Shown: positions 9,209-17,751 of the stretch, piece after piece | Numbering within the stretch: the first letter of the stretch is position 1 | How the letters are laid out: every line of letters starts with the position of its first letter | Assembly (NCBI RefSeq): GCF_014822185.1 | Contig: NZ_QVLR01000004.1 | Span: 1 to 46,797 of the forward strand | Length of the DNA: 46,797 nt | Source of the DNA: Azoarcus sp. Aa7 | Lineage (GTDB): Bacteria; Pseudomonadota; Gammaproteobacteria; Burkholderiales; Rhodocyclaceae | Direction of reading: 5' to 3' | Program-made: the position numbers and the translations under genes | Notes under the pieces: model-generated | What the model was told of the DNA's origin: nothing | Seen by the model: only the letters and a program-made list of their open reading frames with translations | Databases searched by the model: none

Positions 9209-9718
9209 TTGGTTACGAAACGGGGCATTTCCTTGCTGCTGGCGGCAACGATGGCGATTTACGGCGCCGGGCCCGCGCACGCCGACTATTCGGACTGTCG
9301 CACCTGTCATTACGCGACAAACGTCGACAGCGCCACCCCCGACCTGACCGGATATTTCGTCGATCCGGGGCACCATCCGGTACGGGTGAGCTACCCGATA
9401 CGCGCCGACTACCACCTGCCGGCCACCACGAGCGCGACGGGCGTCCTGTTCTTCGACAACAACGGCAACGGCGTGCCCGACCCGGACGAAATCCAGCTCT
9501 TCAACAGCAGCGTCCTGTCCGACACGACCGGCACCGGAACGGCGACACGCGCTAAGGGCAAGCCGAAGAACTCCGCGATCACCGACACCTGGGTGATCGA
9601 CTGTGCGTCCTGTCACATCGAGCACGGCCTGACGCCTCCCGACCCGCAGCACGCCACCGACTACGTGCGCCGAGCAGGCGGCGAACGCCTGCTGTGTCTC
9701 ACCTGCCACAACATGTAG
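9209..9718 (+). CDS. Periplasmic triheme c-type cytochrome
   Basis: This is a 169-residue protein with an N-terminal signal peptide (ISLLLAATMAIYGAGPAHA, cleavage near residue 25). Three CxxCH haem c sites occur at 30-34 (CRTCH), 132-136 (CASCH) and 163-167 (CLTCH). An Asp/Asn-rich loop DNNGNGVPDPDE at 83-94 looks like a calcium-binding or dockerin/EF-hand-type loop. The last site ends two residues before the C-terminus. The start is TTG at 9209; the ATG at 9195 is out of frame. It is probably an electron carrier in the periplasm, but the partner is not evident and the neighbours are unrelated. Confidence 0.8.
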   Translation: MVTKRGISLLLAATMAIYGAGPAHADYSDCRTCHYATNVDSATPDLTGYFVDPGHHPVRVSYPIRADYHLPATTSATGVLFFDNNGNGVPDPDEIQLFNSSVLSDTTGTGTATRAKGKPKNSAITDTWVIDCASCHIEHGLTPPDPQHATDYVRRAGGERLLCLTCHNM

Positions 9719-9817
9719 CCAGCTGAACAGCCGGCGGCGCGGCGCATCGCGCACCACACCGCAGCCATCTGCGCCGAGTCGGCTACAATCGACGACACCC
9801 CAAGGGCGTCGGCGACC

Positions 9818-10201
9818 ATGATCGGCATTTTCCTCATCACCCACGGCACACTCGGCGAGGCGCTGATCCAGTGCGCCTGCCACGTGCTGAACCGGCGCCC
9901 CGACAACGTCATCCAGCTCGGACTGTCCGGCCAGGACGATCCCCTCGACATCCTGCCGGAGGCACGCCGGCTGCTCGCGACGGTCGACAAGGGACATGGC
10001 GTCGTGATACTCACGGATATCTACGGTGCCACCCCGGCGAACGTTGCACGCAAACTGCTCGAACCGGGGCGCGTGGAAGGCATTGCCGGCGTGAATCTGC
10101 CGATGCTGCTGCGGGTGCTGACCTACCGGGAAAGGGACATGAACACGCTCGTCGAGCGCGCCATCACCGGCGGCTGCGAGGGCGTGCTGCACATGAAGTG
10201 A
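9818..10201 (+). CDS. Mannose-family PTS EIIA domain protein
   Basis: This is a 127-residue single-domain EIIA(Man). MIGIFLITHGTLGEAL contains the phosphorylated His at residue 9. DPLDILPEARRLL and VVILTDIYGATPANVA match the family core. It is followed 7 bp later by HPr and then EI, with no EIIB, EIIC or EIID gene in the window. The set therefore looks like a regulatory phosphorelay rather than a sugar importer; this arrangement is common in betaproteobacteria. TACAAT at 9784-9789 is a possible -10. Confidence 0.9.
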   Translation: MIGIFLITHGTLGEALIQCACHVLNRRPDNVIQLGLSGQDDPLDILPEARRLLATVDKGHGVVILTDIYGATPANVARKLLEPGRVEGIAGVNLPMLLRVLTYRERDMNTLVERAITGGCEGVLHMK

Positions 10202-10208
10202 GAATGAC

Positions 10209-10478
10209 ATGCCGAGAGCGGAAGCCGAAATCATCAACAAGCTGGGCCTGCATGCGCGTGCGTCGGCAAAACTGACGCAGCTCGCGAGCAGCTTCGGGGC
10301 CGACATCTGGCTCGAACGCAACGGACGCCGCGTCAATGCCAAGAGCATCATGGGTGTGATGATGCTCGCCGCCGCGCGCGGCGCGACGATCGCGATCGAG
10401 ACCGCCGGCCAGGACGAGGACAAGGCGCTGGAGGCGATCCTCGACCTCATCGCCGACCGCTTCGGCGAGGGGGAATAG
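10209..10478 (+). CDS. ptsH: HPr phosphocarrier protein
   Basis: This is an 89-residue protein with the active-site histidine in NKLGLHARAS (His15) and Ser46 in the AKSIMGVMML segment, the position that HPr kinase phosphorylates in organisms having that enzyme. It accepts phosphate from EI and passes it to the EIIA encoded just upstream. It lies 7 bp after EIIA and 4 bp before EI, so the three are co-transcribed. Confidence 0.95.
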   Translation: MPRAEAEIINKLGLHARASAKLTQLASSFGADIWLERNGRRVNAKSIMGVMMLAAARGATIAIETAGQDEDKALEAILDLIADRFGEGE

Positions 10479-10482
10479 CACG

Positions 10483-12213
10483 ATGCCCTTCACGATCCAC
10501 GGGCTCCCCGTCTCCCAGGGCATCGCGATCGGCCACGTCCATCTGGTGTCGCACGCGATGCTGGAGGTCAACCACTACCACGTCGCGGCGAAGTACCTGC
10601 CCGAGGAAGTGGAGCGGCTGAACGAGGCCGTCGCAACCGTGCAGGGCGAGCTGGTGGGGCTGAAGGCCGCCGCGACGGCCGGCCAGCAGCACAGCGAGGT
10701 GGGCGCCTTCGTCGACCTGCAAATGATGATGCTGGGCGACCCGATGCTGGTCGAGGCCGCGCGCGCCCTGATCTCCGAGCGGCGCTGCAATGCCGAGTGG
10801 GCGCTGGTGCAGCAGATGGAGCTGGTCGTGGAGCAGTTCGACCAGATCGAGGATCCCTACCTGCGCGAGCGCAAGGCGGACGTCGTGCAGGTGGTCGAGC
10901 GCATCGTGAAGGTGCTGCTGGGCCACCCCGGCCACCTGCCGCCGAAGCGGCGCGACGGGCTGGGAACGATCATCGTCGCGCATGATCTCTCGCCCGCCGA
11001 CACGATCGGCTTCCGCGACCACAACATCGGCGGCTTCGTGACCGACGTCGGCGGCCCGACGAGCCACACCGCGATCGTCGCGCGCAGCCTGCGCATCCCG
11101 GCGGTCGTGGGCCTGCACCACATCCGCCAGCTGGTCGAGGAAGACGAGCTGCTGATCATCGACGGCACGCGCGGCGTCGTGATCGTCGCGCCCGACGAGC
11201 GCATCGTCGAGGAATACCGCCTGCGCCGCAGCGAGCTGGAGCTGGAGCGCTCGAAGCTCAACCGCCTGAAGGACACGCCCGCGACGACGCTCGACGGCGA
11301 GGACGTGAGCCTGCTCGCGAACATCGAGGGGCCCAAGGACCTGAACCAGGTGAAGGCCGTTAACGCCGACGGCGTGGGCCTGTACCGCACCGAGTTCCTG
11401 TTCATCGGCCGCGACGCGCTACCCGACGAGGACGAGCAGTACGAGGCCTACCGCGCGGTGCTGAAGTCGCTGGCGGGCAAGCCGGTGACGATCCGCACCT
11501 TCGACGTCGGTGCCGACAAGGCGCTGAACGGCGTGGGCGCACGCTTCGAGCCGAATCCGGCGCTGGGGCTGCGCGCGATCCGCTATTCGCTGGCCGAACC
11601 GCAGATGTTCATGACGCAGTTGCGCGCACTGCTGCGCGCCTCGGTGCATGGCCAGCTGCGCATCATGATCCCGATGCTCGCGCACGCGCACGAGATCGAC
11701 CAGTCGCTGCAGCTGATCGCGAAAGCGAAGGCGGAGCTCGACGCGGAGGGCCTGAAGTACGACCCGCGCGTGGAGATCGGCGGCATGATCGAGGTGCCGG
11801 CGGCGGCGCTGGCGCTCGGCATGTTCATCCGCCGCCTGTCCTTCCTGTCGATCGGCACCAACGACCTGATCCAGTACACGCTCGCGATCGACCGCTCCGA
11901 CGAGGCGGTCGTGCATCTCTACGACCCGCTGCACCCGGCGGTGCTGAAGCTGATCGCCGGCACGATCCAGGCGGGCGCGCGCTTCGGCCTGCCGGTGTCG
12001 GTATGCGGCGAGATGGCGGGCGACCCGGCCTACACGTTGCTGCTGCTGGGCATGGGGCTGCGCAATTTCTCGATGCACCCGGGCCACATCCTCGAGATCA
12101 AGCAGCAGGTGCTGCGCGCCGACCTCAACGAACTGGCACCGCGCGTGCAGCGCATCCTGAAGATGGACGAGCAATCGAAGGTACGCGAGGCGGTGATGCG
12201 GCTGGCGGGGTAA
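10483..12213 (+). CDS. ptsI: PTS enzyme I (phosphoenolpyruvate-protein phosphotransferase)
   Basis: This is a 576-residue protein of standard EI length. The N-terminal HPr-binding helical domain is followed by the swivelling phosphohistidine domain with GGPTSHTAIVARSL (His195), then the PEP-binding barrel with LYRTEFLFIGRD, FDVGADKALNG, GTNDLIQYTLAIDR and the catalytic Cys in SVCGEMAGDP. It uses phosphoenolpyruvate to phosphorylate HPr. GAGGGGGA before the ATG at 10483 serves as the ribosome binding site. It lacks an N-terminal GAF domain, so it is not the nitrogen-PTS PtsP form. Confidence 0.95.
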   Translation: MPFTIHGLPVSQGIAIGHVHLVSHAMLEVNHYHVAAKYLPEEVERLNEAVATVQGELVGLKAAATAGQQHSEVGAFVDLQMMMLGDPMLVEAARALISERRCNAEWALVQQMELVVEQFDQIEDPYLRERKADVVQVVERIVKVLLGHPGHLPPKRRDGLGTIIVAHDLSPADTIGFRDHNIGGFVTDVGGPTSHTAIVARSLRIPAVVGLHHIRQLVEEDELLIIDGTRGVVIVAPDERIVEEYRLRRSELELERSKLNRLKDTPATTLDGEDVSLLANIEGPKDLNQVKAVNADGVGLYRTEFLFIGRDALPDEDEQYEAYRAVLKSLAGKPVTIRTFDVGADKALNGVGARFEPNPALGLRAIRYSLAEPQMFMTQLRALLRASVHGQLRIMIPMLAHAHEIDQSLQLIAKAKAELDAEGLKYDPRVEIGGMIEVPAAALALGMFIRRLSFLSIGTNDLIQYTLAIDRSDEAVVHLYDPLHPAVLKLIAGTIQAGARFGLPVSVCGEMAGDPAYTLLLLGMGLRNFSMHPGHILEIKQQVLRADLNELAPRVQRILKMDEQSKVREAVMRLAG

Positions 12214-12252
12214 GCGCCGGCCATGGCGGGTGGCGGCCCGGATGACGGTTGT

Positions 12253-12281
12253 TTGACAATTTCGGCCGCCCGCGATAGTTT
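12253..12281 (+). promoter_or_regulatory. Sigma-70 promoter of metX-metW
   Basis: TTGACA (12253-12258) and TAGTTT (12276-12281) are 17 bp apart. Transcription would start a few bases before the riboswitch aptamer. Confidence 0.65.
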
Positions 12282-12288
12282 TGAGTTT

Positions 12289-12345
12289 CAGCGCCGATTT
12301 GAACCACAGCTTGCGGGCGCTCAATAAATCCGGCTAAAGCGAGGA
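12289..12345 (+). promoter_or_regulatory. SAM-II (SAM-alpha) type riboswitch upstream of metX
   Basis: The segment follows the SAM-II pattern. AGCGCC (12290-12295) pairs with GGCGCT (12316-12321) as P1. GATTTGAACC follows the 5' arm, then AATAAATCCGGCTAAAGCGAGG after the 3' arm. GCTT (12309-12312) can pair with AAGC (12337-12340) to form the pseudoknot. The position in front of a methionine biosynthesis gene agrees with the family role, switching off metX when S-adenosylmethionine is plentiful. Identification is by remembered consensus, not by covariance search. Confidence 0.75.
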
Positions 12346-12348
12346 CGA

Positions 12349-12382
12349 CCCAGTCCGCGTTTCGCAGCCGGCTGGGTTTTTT
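12349..12382 (+). terminator. Intrinsic terminator between riboswitch and metX
   Basis: CCCAGTC (12349-12355) pairs with GGCTGGG (12370-12376), followed by six T. It sits between the aptamer and the metX start, so it may be the expression platform. It could also simply end readthrough from ptsI. Confidence 0.65.
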
Positions 12383-12401
12383 CGTTTATAAGAATACGGC
12401 C

Positions 12402-13529
12402 ATGATCCAACCGCAATCCGTCGGAGTCGTCGTCCCCCAGCGGGCGCACTTCGCCGAGCCGCTGCCGCTGCGCAGCGGGGGCACGCTGCCCGAATACGAA
12501 CTGGTCTACGAGACCTACGGCGAACTGAACGCGGACCGCAGCAACGCGGTGCTGGTGTGCCACGCGCTGTCGGGTTCGCACCACGTCGCCGGCCACTATG
12601 CCGACGCGTCGAACAACACCGGCTGGTGGGACAACCTGGTCGGCCCCGGCAAGCCGCTCGACACGCGCAAGTTCTTCGTCATCGGGGTGAACAACCTCGG
12701 CGGTTGCCACGGCTCGACCGGCCCGATCTCGATCAACCCGGCGACCGGCCAGCCGTGGGGCGCGGATTTCCCCTTCGTGACGGTCGAGGACTGGGTCGCG
12801 GCGCAGGCGCGGCTCGCCGACCGGCTGGGCATCGCGCGCTTCGCCGCGATCGTCGGCGGCAGCCTGGGCGGCATGCAGGCGCTGTCGTGGTCGCTGCAGT
12901 ACCCGGAGCGCGTCGCGAACGCGGTCGTGATCGCGTCGGCGCCCAAGCTCACGGCGCAGAACATCGCGTTCAACGAGGTCGCGCGCCAGGCGATCCTGTC
13001 GGATCCGGAGTTCTACGGCGGTCACTACTACGCACACGGCGTCGTGCCGACGCGCGGCCTGAAGCTCGCGCGCATGGTGGGCCACATCACCTATCTGTCC
13101 GATGACGCCATGGGCGACAAGTTCGGACGCAGCCTGCGCCACGGCAAGGCGATCTACAGCTACGACGTGGAGTTCGAGATCGAGTCCTACCTGCGCTACC
13201 AGGGCGACAAGTTCGCGGGTTTCTTCGACGCAAACACTTACCTGCTGGCGACCAAGGCGCTCGATTACTTCGACCCGGCCTTCGAGCACGGCGGCAACCT
13301 GCCGGCGGCGCTGGCGCGGGCGACTGCGGACTTCCTCGTCGTGTCTTTCAGCACCGACTGGCGCTTCTCGCCCGCGAGGAGCCGCGAGATCGTCTATGCG
13401 CTGCTGCACAACCAGCGCAACGTGAGCTACGCGGAGATCGAGAGCGACGCGGGGCACGATTCCTTCCTGCTCGACGAAGCGCAGTACCACGCGCTGCTGA
13501 CCGCCTACTTCGACCGCATCAAGGTTTAG
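12402..13529 (+). CDS. metX: Homoserine O-acyltransferase MetX
   Basis: This 375-residue alpha/beta hydrolase-fold protein has [27 protein letters not shown] and the nucleophile serine in [10 protein letters not shown] (Ser154). The acid and base are in FSTDWRFSP and [12 protein letters not shown]. It acylates homoserine at the first committed step of methionine synthesis; whether it uses acetyl-CoA or succinyl-CoA cannot be told with certainty. metW follows after 2 bp, an arrangement typical of betaproteobacteria. Regulation is by the promoter, riboswitch and terminator directly upstream. Confidence 0.95.
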   Translation: MIQPQSVGVVVPQRAHFAEPLPLRSGGTLPEYELVYETYGELNADRSNAVLVCHALSGSHHVAGHYADASNNTGWWDNLVGPGKPLDTRKFFVIGVNNLGGCHGSTGPISINPATGQPWGADFPFVTVEDWVAAQARLADRLGIARFAAIVGGSLGGMQALSWSLQYPERVANAVVIASAPKLTAQNIAFNEVARQAILSDPEFYGGHYYAHGVVPTRGLKLARMVGHITYLSDDAMGDKFGRSLRHGKAIYSYDVEFEIESYLRYQGDKFAGFFDANTYLLATKALDYFDPAFEHGGNLPAALARATADFLVVSFSTDWRFSPARSREIVYALLHNQRNVSYAEIESDAGHDSFLLDEAQYHALLTAYFDRIKV

Positions 13530-13531
13530 CC

Positions 13532-14119
13532 ATGTCCTACCGTTACGACTACGAAGTCATCACCCAGTGGATCGCGCCGGGGGAGAAGGTGCTCGACCTC
13601 GGCTGCGGTGACGGCAGCCTCCTGAAGCATCTTGGGGAGGTGCGTCAGGTTCAGGGTTACGGCGTCGAGAACGACCCGGACAAGCTGCTCGCGTGCACGC
13701 GCAACGGCGTGAACGTGATCCAGATGGACATGGAGAAGGGGCTCGCGGGGATCGAGGACGGCTTCTTCGACCACGTGATCATGAGCCTGTCGCTGCAGGC
13801 GATGCACAACACGCAGGGCATCCTCGTCGAGATGCTGCGCGTTGCGCGCGAGGCGGTCGTGAGCTTCCCGAACTTCGGCTACTGGCGCCACCGCCAGAGC
13901 ATCCTCAACGGCCGCATGCCGGTGTCGGAGAGCCTGCCGCACCAGTGGTTCAACACGCCCAACGTGCGCTTCTTCACGATTTCGGACTTCGATGCGCTGT
14001 GCGAGATGAACGGCATCGCGGTGCGCGAGCGCCTCGCCTTCGACGAGGGCAAGCTGATCCTCGACGAGCCGAACTTCCTTGCCAGCGTGGCGGTGTACCG
14101 GCTCGGCCGCGGGAACTGA
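13532..14119 (+). CDS. metW: MetW, methionine biosynthesis partner of MetX
   Basis: This 195-residue methyltransferase-fold protein contains VLDLGCGDGSLLKHL (SAM-binding loop) and EAVVSFPNFGYWRHR, both diagnostic of MetW. In bacteria with this gene pair MetW is needed with MetX for homoserine acylation. It starts 2 bp after the metX stop and is followed by a strong terminator. Confidence 0.93.
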   Translation: MSYRYDYEVITQWIAPGEKVLDLGCGDGSLLKHLGEVRQVQGYGVENDPDKLLACTRNGVNVIQMDMEKGLAGIEDGFFDHVIMSLSLQAMHNTQGILVEMLRVAREAVVSFPNFGYWRHRQSILNGRMPVSESLPHQWFNTPNVRFFTISDFDALCEMNGIAVRERLAFDEGKLILDEPNFLASVAVYRLGRGN

Positions 14120-14140
14120 GGCCAGCCCGCTGAGACGACA

Positions 14141-14165
14141 AGGCCCGCACGCAGCGGGCCTTTTT
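14141..14165 (+). terminator. Rho-independent terminator of metX-metW
   Basis: AGGCCCGC (14141-14148) and GCGGGCCT (14154-14161) form a perfect 8-bp stem with an ACGCA loop, continuing into a T run. It may serve the convergent small gene as well. Confidence 0.85.
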
Positions 14166-14182
14166 CATCGGGGCGGGGTGCC

Positions 14183-14500
14183 CTAGCCGACGACGAAGTT
14201 CGGGACGTCGACGCGCACGGTCGGACGACCGAGCGCAACGGCAGTCGCCACGGCGAACTGCTTCGCCCAGTCGCCGCGCTCCTTGAAGCGGTCCTCGCCG
14301 CCGTACTTGGCGACATTGAGGATCATGTCGAGCACGAGGATCTTGCCCATCGGGTTCGACGGCGTGCATTCGAGCCGTTCGAACTCGCCCGAGAGCCAGG
14401 CGCGCGCCTGGTCCTTCGCGAGACTGGCGGCGTCGGCGTCGGACACGATCGTCTCGTATTCGCGCTCGGCGCCGAAAACCACGGTGATGTGCTGCGTCAT
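14183..14500 (-). CDS. Conserved-looking small protein of unknown function
   Basis: This 105-residue soluble protein starts with MTQHITVVFGAEREYETIV behind a strong purine-rich site (GGAGAGGAGAGAGG). The ATG at 14500 is far better supported than the longer reading frame. I do not recognise a family. The middle contains SGEFERLECTPSNPMGKIL and LDMILNVAKYGGEDRFKERG, a mixed alpha/beta composition without cysteine clusters or membrane segments. It is convergent with metW and divergent from ampG. Confidence 0.75.
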   Translation of the reverse strand: MTQHITVVFGAEREYETIVSDADAASLAKDQARAWLSGEFERLECTPSNPMGKILVLDMILNVAKYGGEDRFKERGDWAKQFAVATAVALGRPTVRVDVPNFVVG

Positions 14501-14679
14501 CCTCTCTCCTCTCCTTATTGGTTTAGCTGTCGAACGTGCATTCTCGGGCGAGTCGCGCAGGCAGGCAAGCCCGTACCGGGACGAGGCCCCGCGAGGCCGG
14601 AATGTAAGCCGCTGCTGCGGTGGCGGCGCGGGTTGCGGCAATCTGGGATAATGCGCCGAACCCTCGCCGAAAGCATCCA

Positions 14680-16008
14680 GTGTCGTCCATTCCCTCCGCT
14701 CCGCCCCCCGCCGGCCCGACATCTTCCCGTCCCGCCTGGATGGACGCCCTGCTCAACCGCCGGATGCTGATCTGCATCTTCACCGGCTTCTCGTCGGGCC
14801 TGCCGCTGTACCTGCTGCTGAACCTCGTGCCGGCATGGCTGAAGACCGAGGGGCTGTCGCTGAAGGCGATCGGGGCGTTCGCGCTGATCCAGTTCCCCTA
14901 CACGTGGAAGTTCGTGTGGGCGCCGCTGCTGGACCGCTTCAGCATCCTGCCGTGGCTGGGGCGGCGGCGCAGCTGGATGCTGGTGTCGCAGCTGGCGCTG
15001 GTCGGGGCCATCGCCTGGCTGGGGCAGCTGTCGCCGACCGAGAACCTGACGCTGGTGGTCGCGCTGACCGCGGCGCTGGCCTTCCTGTCGGCGACGCAGG
15101 ACATCGCGCTCGATGCCTTCCGCCGCGAGATCCTGCCCGAGCTGGAGTTGGGGCTGGGCAACGCGATCCACGTGAACGCCTACCGCATCGCGGGGCTGGT
15201 GCCGGGCTCGCTGGCGCTGATCCTCGCCGATCGCCTGCCGTGGAGCGAGGTGTTCGTCATCACGGCGCTGTTCATGCTGCCGGGGGTGGCGATGACGCTG
15301 ATGGCGAAGGAGCCCGCGATCGCCAAGGGCGCGCCGCGCACGCTGCGCGACGCGGTGGTCGAGCCCTTCCGCGAGTTCTTCGGGCGCCACGGCGTGCAGT
15401 CGGCGCTGCTGGTGCTGGCCTTCCTGTTCTTCTACAAGCTCGGCGATTCGCTGTGCACGGCGCTGGCGACGCCCTTCTACCTCGACATGGGCTTCACCAA
15501 GACCGAGATCGGTCTGATCGCGAAGAACGCGGGCCTGTGGCCGTCGGTGATCGGAGGCATCCTCGGCGGCATCTGGATGCTGAAGCTGGGCATCAACCGC
15601 GCGCTGTGGCTGTTCGGCGTGGTGCAGGTCGCGAGCATCCTCGGTTTCGTGTGGCTCGCGTGGCTGGGGGCGGCGCCGTCGGATGCGGCACGCCTCACGG
15701 CCCTCGCGATCGTGATCTCGGCCGAGGCCGCGGGCGTCGGCCTGGGGACGACGGCCTTCGTCGCCTACATGGCGCGCACGACCCACCCCGCCTACACGGC
15801 GACCCAGCTGGCGCTGTTCACGAGCCTGATGGCGGTGCCGCGCACCTTCATCAACGCGTCGGCCGGCTGGCTGGTCGAGCGCATGGGCTGGTACGACTTC
15901 TTCTGGCTGTGCTTCTTCCTGGCCGTGCCGGGCATGCTTCTGCTGATCAGGGTCGCGCCGTGGAATGGCGAGGCGAAGGCGATCGCGGCGGCGCCCGGAC
16001 GCGCCTGA
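14680..16008 (+). CDS. ampG: AmpG-family muropeptide permease (MFS)
   Basis: This 442-residue membrane protein has about 12 hydrophobic segments. MLICIFTGFSSGLPLYLLLN is the AmpG opening, followed by FPYTWKFVWAPLLDRF and SATQDIALDAFRREIL, hallmarks of the AmpG branch of the major facilitator superfamily. Such permeases import anhydromuropeptides from the periplasm for cell-wall recycling. GTG at 14680 is one plausible start; the ATG at 14740, just before the first membrane helix, is the alternative. The SMUG-type glycosylase gene follows after 17 bp. Confidence 0.88.
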   Translation: MSSIPSAPPPAGPTSSRPAWMDALLNRRMLICIFTGFSSGLPLYLLLNLVPAWLKTEGLSLKAIGAFALIQFPYTWKFVWAPLLDRFSILPWLGRRRSWMLVSQLALVGAIAWLGQLSPTENLTLVVALTAALAFLSATQDIALDAFRREILPELELGLGNAIHVNAYRIAGLVPGSLALILADRLPWSEVFVITALFMLPGVAMTLMAKEPAIAKGAPRTLRDAVVEPFREFFGRHGVQSALLVLAFLFFYKLGDSLCTALATPFYLDMGFTKTEIGLIAKNAGLWPSVIGGILGGIWMLKLGINRALWLFGVVQVASILGFVWLAWLGAAPSDAARLTALAIVISAEAAGVGLGTTAFVAYMARTTHPAYTATQLALFTSLMAVPRTFINASAGWLVERMGWYDFFWLCFFLAVPGMLLLIRVAPWNGEAKAIAAAPGRA

Positions 16009-16025
16009 AACCTCTTTCTGCAACG

Positions 16026-16748
16026 ATGACCACGACTACTGCCGATTCCCTGATCGCCGCGGCGCGCGCGCTGTCGGGCACCCTCGACGCGATGCGCTTC
16101 GCCGCGCCGGTGAGCCACGTCTACAACCCGCTCGACTACGCGTGGGCTATCCACGAGGACTACCTGCGCCGTTATGCGGCGGGCCGCAAACGCATCGTGT
16201 TCCTCGGCATGAATCCGGGCCCCTTCGGCATGGCGCAGACCGGCGTGCCCTTCGGCGAGATCGACGCGGTGCGCGACTGGCTGGGGCTCGCGGGACCGGT
16301 CGGCAAGCCGGTGCTCGAGAATCCCAAGCGCCCGGTCGAAGGCTTCGGCTGCGCGCGCTCGGAAGTGAGCGGACGCCGCCTGTGGGGGCTGTTCCGCGAG
16401 CGCTTCGGCACCGCCGAGGCGTTCTTCGCCGAGCATTTCGTCGCCAACTACTGCCCGCTGGCCTTCTTCGACGGCGGCCGCAACGTGACGCCGGACAAGC
16501 TGCCGGCGGCCGAATCGCAGCCGCTGCTCGCGGCCTGCGACGAGCACCTGCGCCGCATGATCGACGCGCTCGCGCCCGACTGGGTGATCGGCGTCGGCGC
16601 CTGGGCGGAAGCCCGCGCGGCCACGGCGCTGGACGGGCGCAAGCTGCGCATCGGCCGCGTGCTGCACCCCAGCCCCGCGAGCCCGGCGGCGAACCGCGGC
16701 TGGTCCGAGGCGGCGACCCGCCAGCTCGCCGAACTGGGAATCTGGTAA
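16026..16748 (+). CDS. SMUG-family uracil-DNA glycosylase
   Basis: This is a 240-residue protein. FLGMNPGPFGMAQTGVPFGE (motif around residues 59-78, with Asn63) and HPSPASPAANRGW from His214 are the two active-site motifs of the SMUG branch of uracil-DNA glycosylases, which excise uracil and oxidised uracils from DNA. NYCPLAFFDGGRNVTPDKL is also typical. It probably shares a transcript with ampG. The GC-rich inverted repeat at 16762-16783 just downstream may act as a weak terminator. Confidence 0.9.
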   Translation: MTTTTADSLIAAARALSGTLDAMRFAAPVSHVYNPLDYAWAIHEDYLRRYAAGRKRIVFLGMNPGPFGMAQTGVPFGEIDAVRDWLGLAGPVGKPVLENPKRPVEGFGCARSEVSGRRLWGLFRERFGTAEAFFAEHFVANYCPLAFFDGGRNVTPDKLPAAESQPLLAACDEHLRRMIDALAPDWVIGVGAWAEARAATALDGRKLRIGRVLHPSPASPAANRGWSEAATRQLAELGIW

Positions 16749-17154
16749 CGAGGATAGTCGGCGCGCGGCCGGCACGCGCCGCGCGTCCCATGCCGCCCAG
16801 AAACTCGCGCGGCGGCGCCCGGCCCGCCTGGCGAAGGGCTCATTCCATCCGGCACAAGAGCCTGCATACCCCCATGGGCAGGCCGTCTTCCCCCTCTGGG
16901 GCCCTCCGCAAGGCCGTTTCGCGGGCTCCCCACCGCCTACCGAATAGCGCATAAGAATCCCCTACGGTACGTACGGTATTTCCCTACGTACGCAAAGGTC
17001 ATCTGCAACTTCTTGTTGCATCTCCGGTTTGCATCGCCTCCTCGCGATGTGACATTTTGATAACCCGTTCGCAATAAAACCCGATCTTCATAGGGTCTGC
17101 GATCCGCCCGTCACAACGCTGTCTCACAGGCTCCGGCTTCAGAGGGAGGGTACG
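16749..17154. other. 406-bp noncoding gap upstream of the eCIS cluster
   Basis: No convincing gene is present. The left half is GC rich with a palindromic stretch at 16762-16783. The right half drops in GC and contains the TACGTA-type boxes and inverted repeat listed separately, then AGAGGGAGGG before the TTG start at 17155. I do not see an unambiguous sigma-70 promoter. Confidence 0.6.
16961..17020 (+). promoter_or_regulatory. Candidate control region of the eCIS operon
   Basis: Repeated CCTACGGTACG (16961-16971), GTACGGTATTT (16971-16981) and CCTACGTACGC (16983-16993) share a TACGTA-like core. TGCAAC (17004-17009) and GTTGCA (17015-17020) form an inverted repeat with 5-bp spacing. Together they look like regulator-binding sites ahead of the long cluster. 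No regulator is identified. Confidence 0.4.
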
Positions 17155-17751
17155 TTGGCGTCGCATCTCGGAATTCTGTCGGTTCTGCAGGCACTGCGCG
17201 AACGCTTGGCGATCCGCATGGCTGCGCGCCTGGGCGGCAACCCGCAGGTCGAGATCCTCGGCTCGCAGACGCTCGCCGGCAAGCCGCAGGCCAACACCGA
17301 CACGCTCGGGATCTACCTGCACCGCATCTCGGTCGACCCATTCAGCCGCAACCGTCATCTGTCACCGCTGCCCGGGCGCAGCCAGCCCCGCCCGGAGCTG
17401 CCGGTGAACCTGCACCTGCTGCTGATCGCGTGGTGCACGCATACCGACCAGGAAATCGAATACCTCGCCGCGGCGATCCAGATCCTCGGCGGCGGTTTCA
17501 TGCTCGAGAGCGCGGACATGAGCCTCGCCGATCCCGACTGGGGCCGGGAGGACGTCGTCCAGGTGCTGCCCGAGGAGATGAGCACCGAAGACCTGATGCG
17601 GCTGTGGGACAGCCTGCCGGGCGACTACCGCCTGTCGGCCCCCTACCTGGTCAAGACGGTGCGCCTCGCCCCGGATATCGACCGTGACGAAGGGCCTTCG
17701 GTCAGGACCCTGGTGTTCCCGATGGACGAACGCGGCGGGAACGGGCTGTGA
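17155..17751 (+). CDS. eCIS DUF4255 protein (Pvc16/Afp16-type tail terminator)
   Basis: This is a 198-residue protein starting at TTG with GAGGGAGGG 5 bp upstream. LGILSVLQALRERLA, then GNPQVEILGSQTLAGK, then LGIYLHRISVDPFSRNRHLS and the helical block NLHLLLIAWCTHTDQEIEYL match the DUF4255/Pvc16 N-terminal family. In related particles this protein caps the distal end of the tube and sheath and sets when polymerisation stops. In Afp the equivalent gene is last; here it opens the cluster. It overlaps the next gene by 4 bp. Confidence 0.85.
   Translation: MASHLGILSVLQALRERLAIRMAARLGGNPQVEILGSQTLAGKPQANTDTLGIYLHRISVDPFSRNRHLSPLPGRSQPRPELPVNLHLLLIAWCTHTDQEIEYLAAAIQILGGGFMLESADMSLADPDWGREDVVQVLPEEMSTEDLMRLWDSLPGDYRLSAPYLVKTVRLAPDIDRDEGPSVRTLVFPMDERGGNGL

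Noticed and set aside
14515-16023. Long minus-strand open frame opposite ampG
   Set aside because: It is rich in Arg, Gln and His with no recognisable motifs, and mirrors a clear AmpG permease. It is a by-product of high GC third positions.
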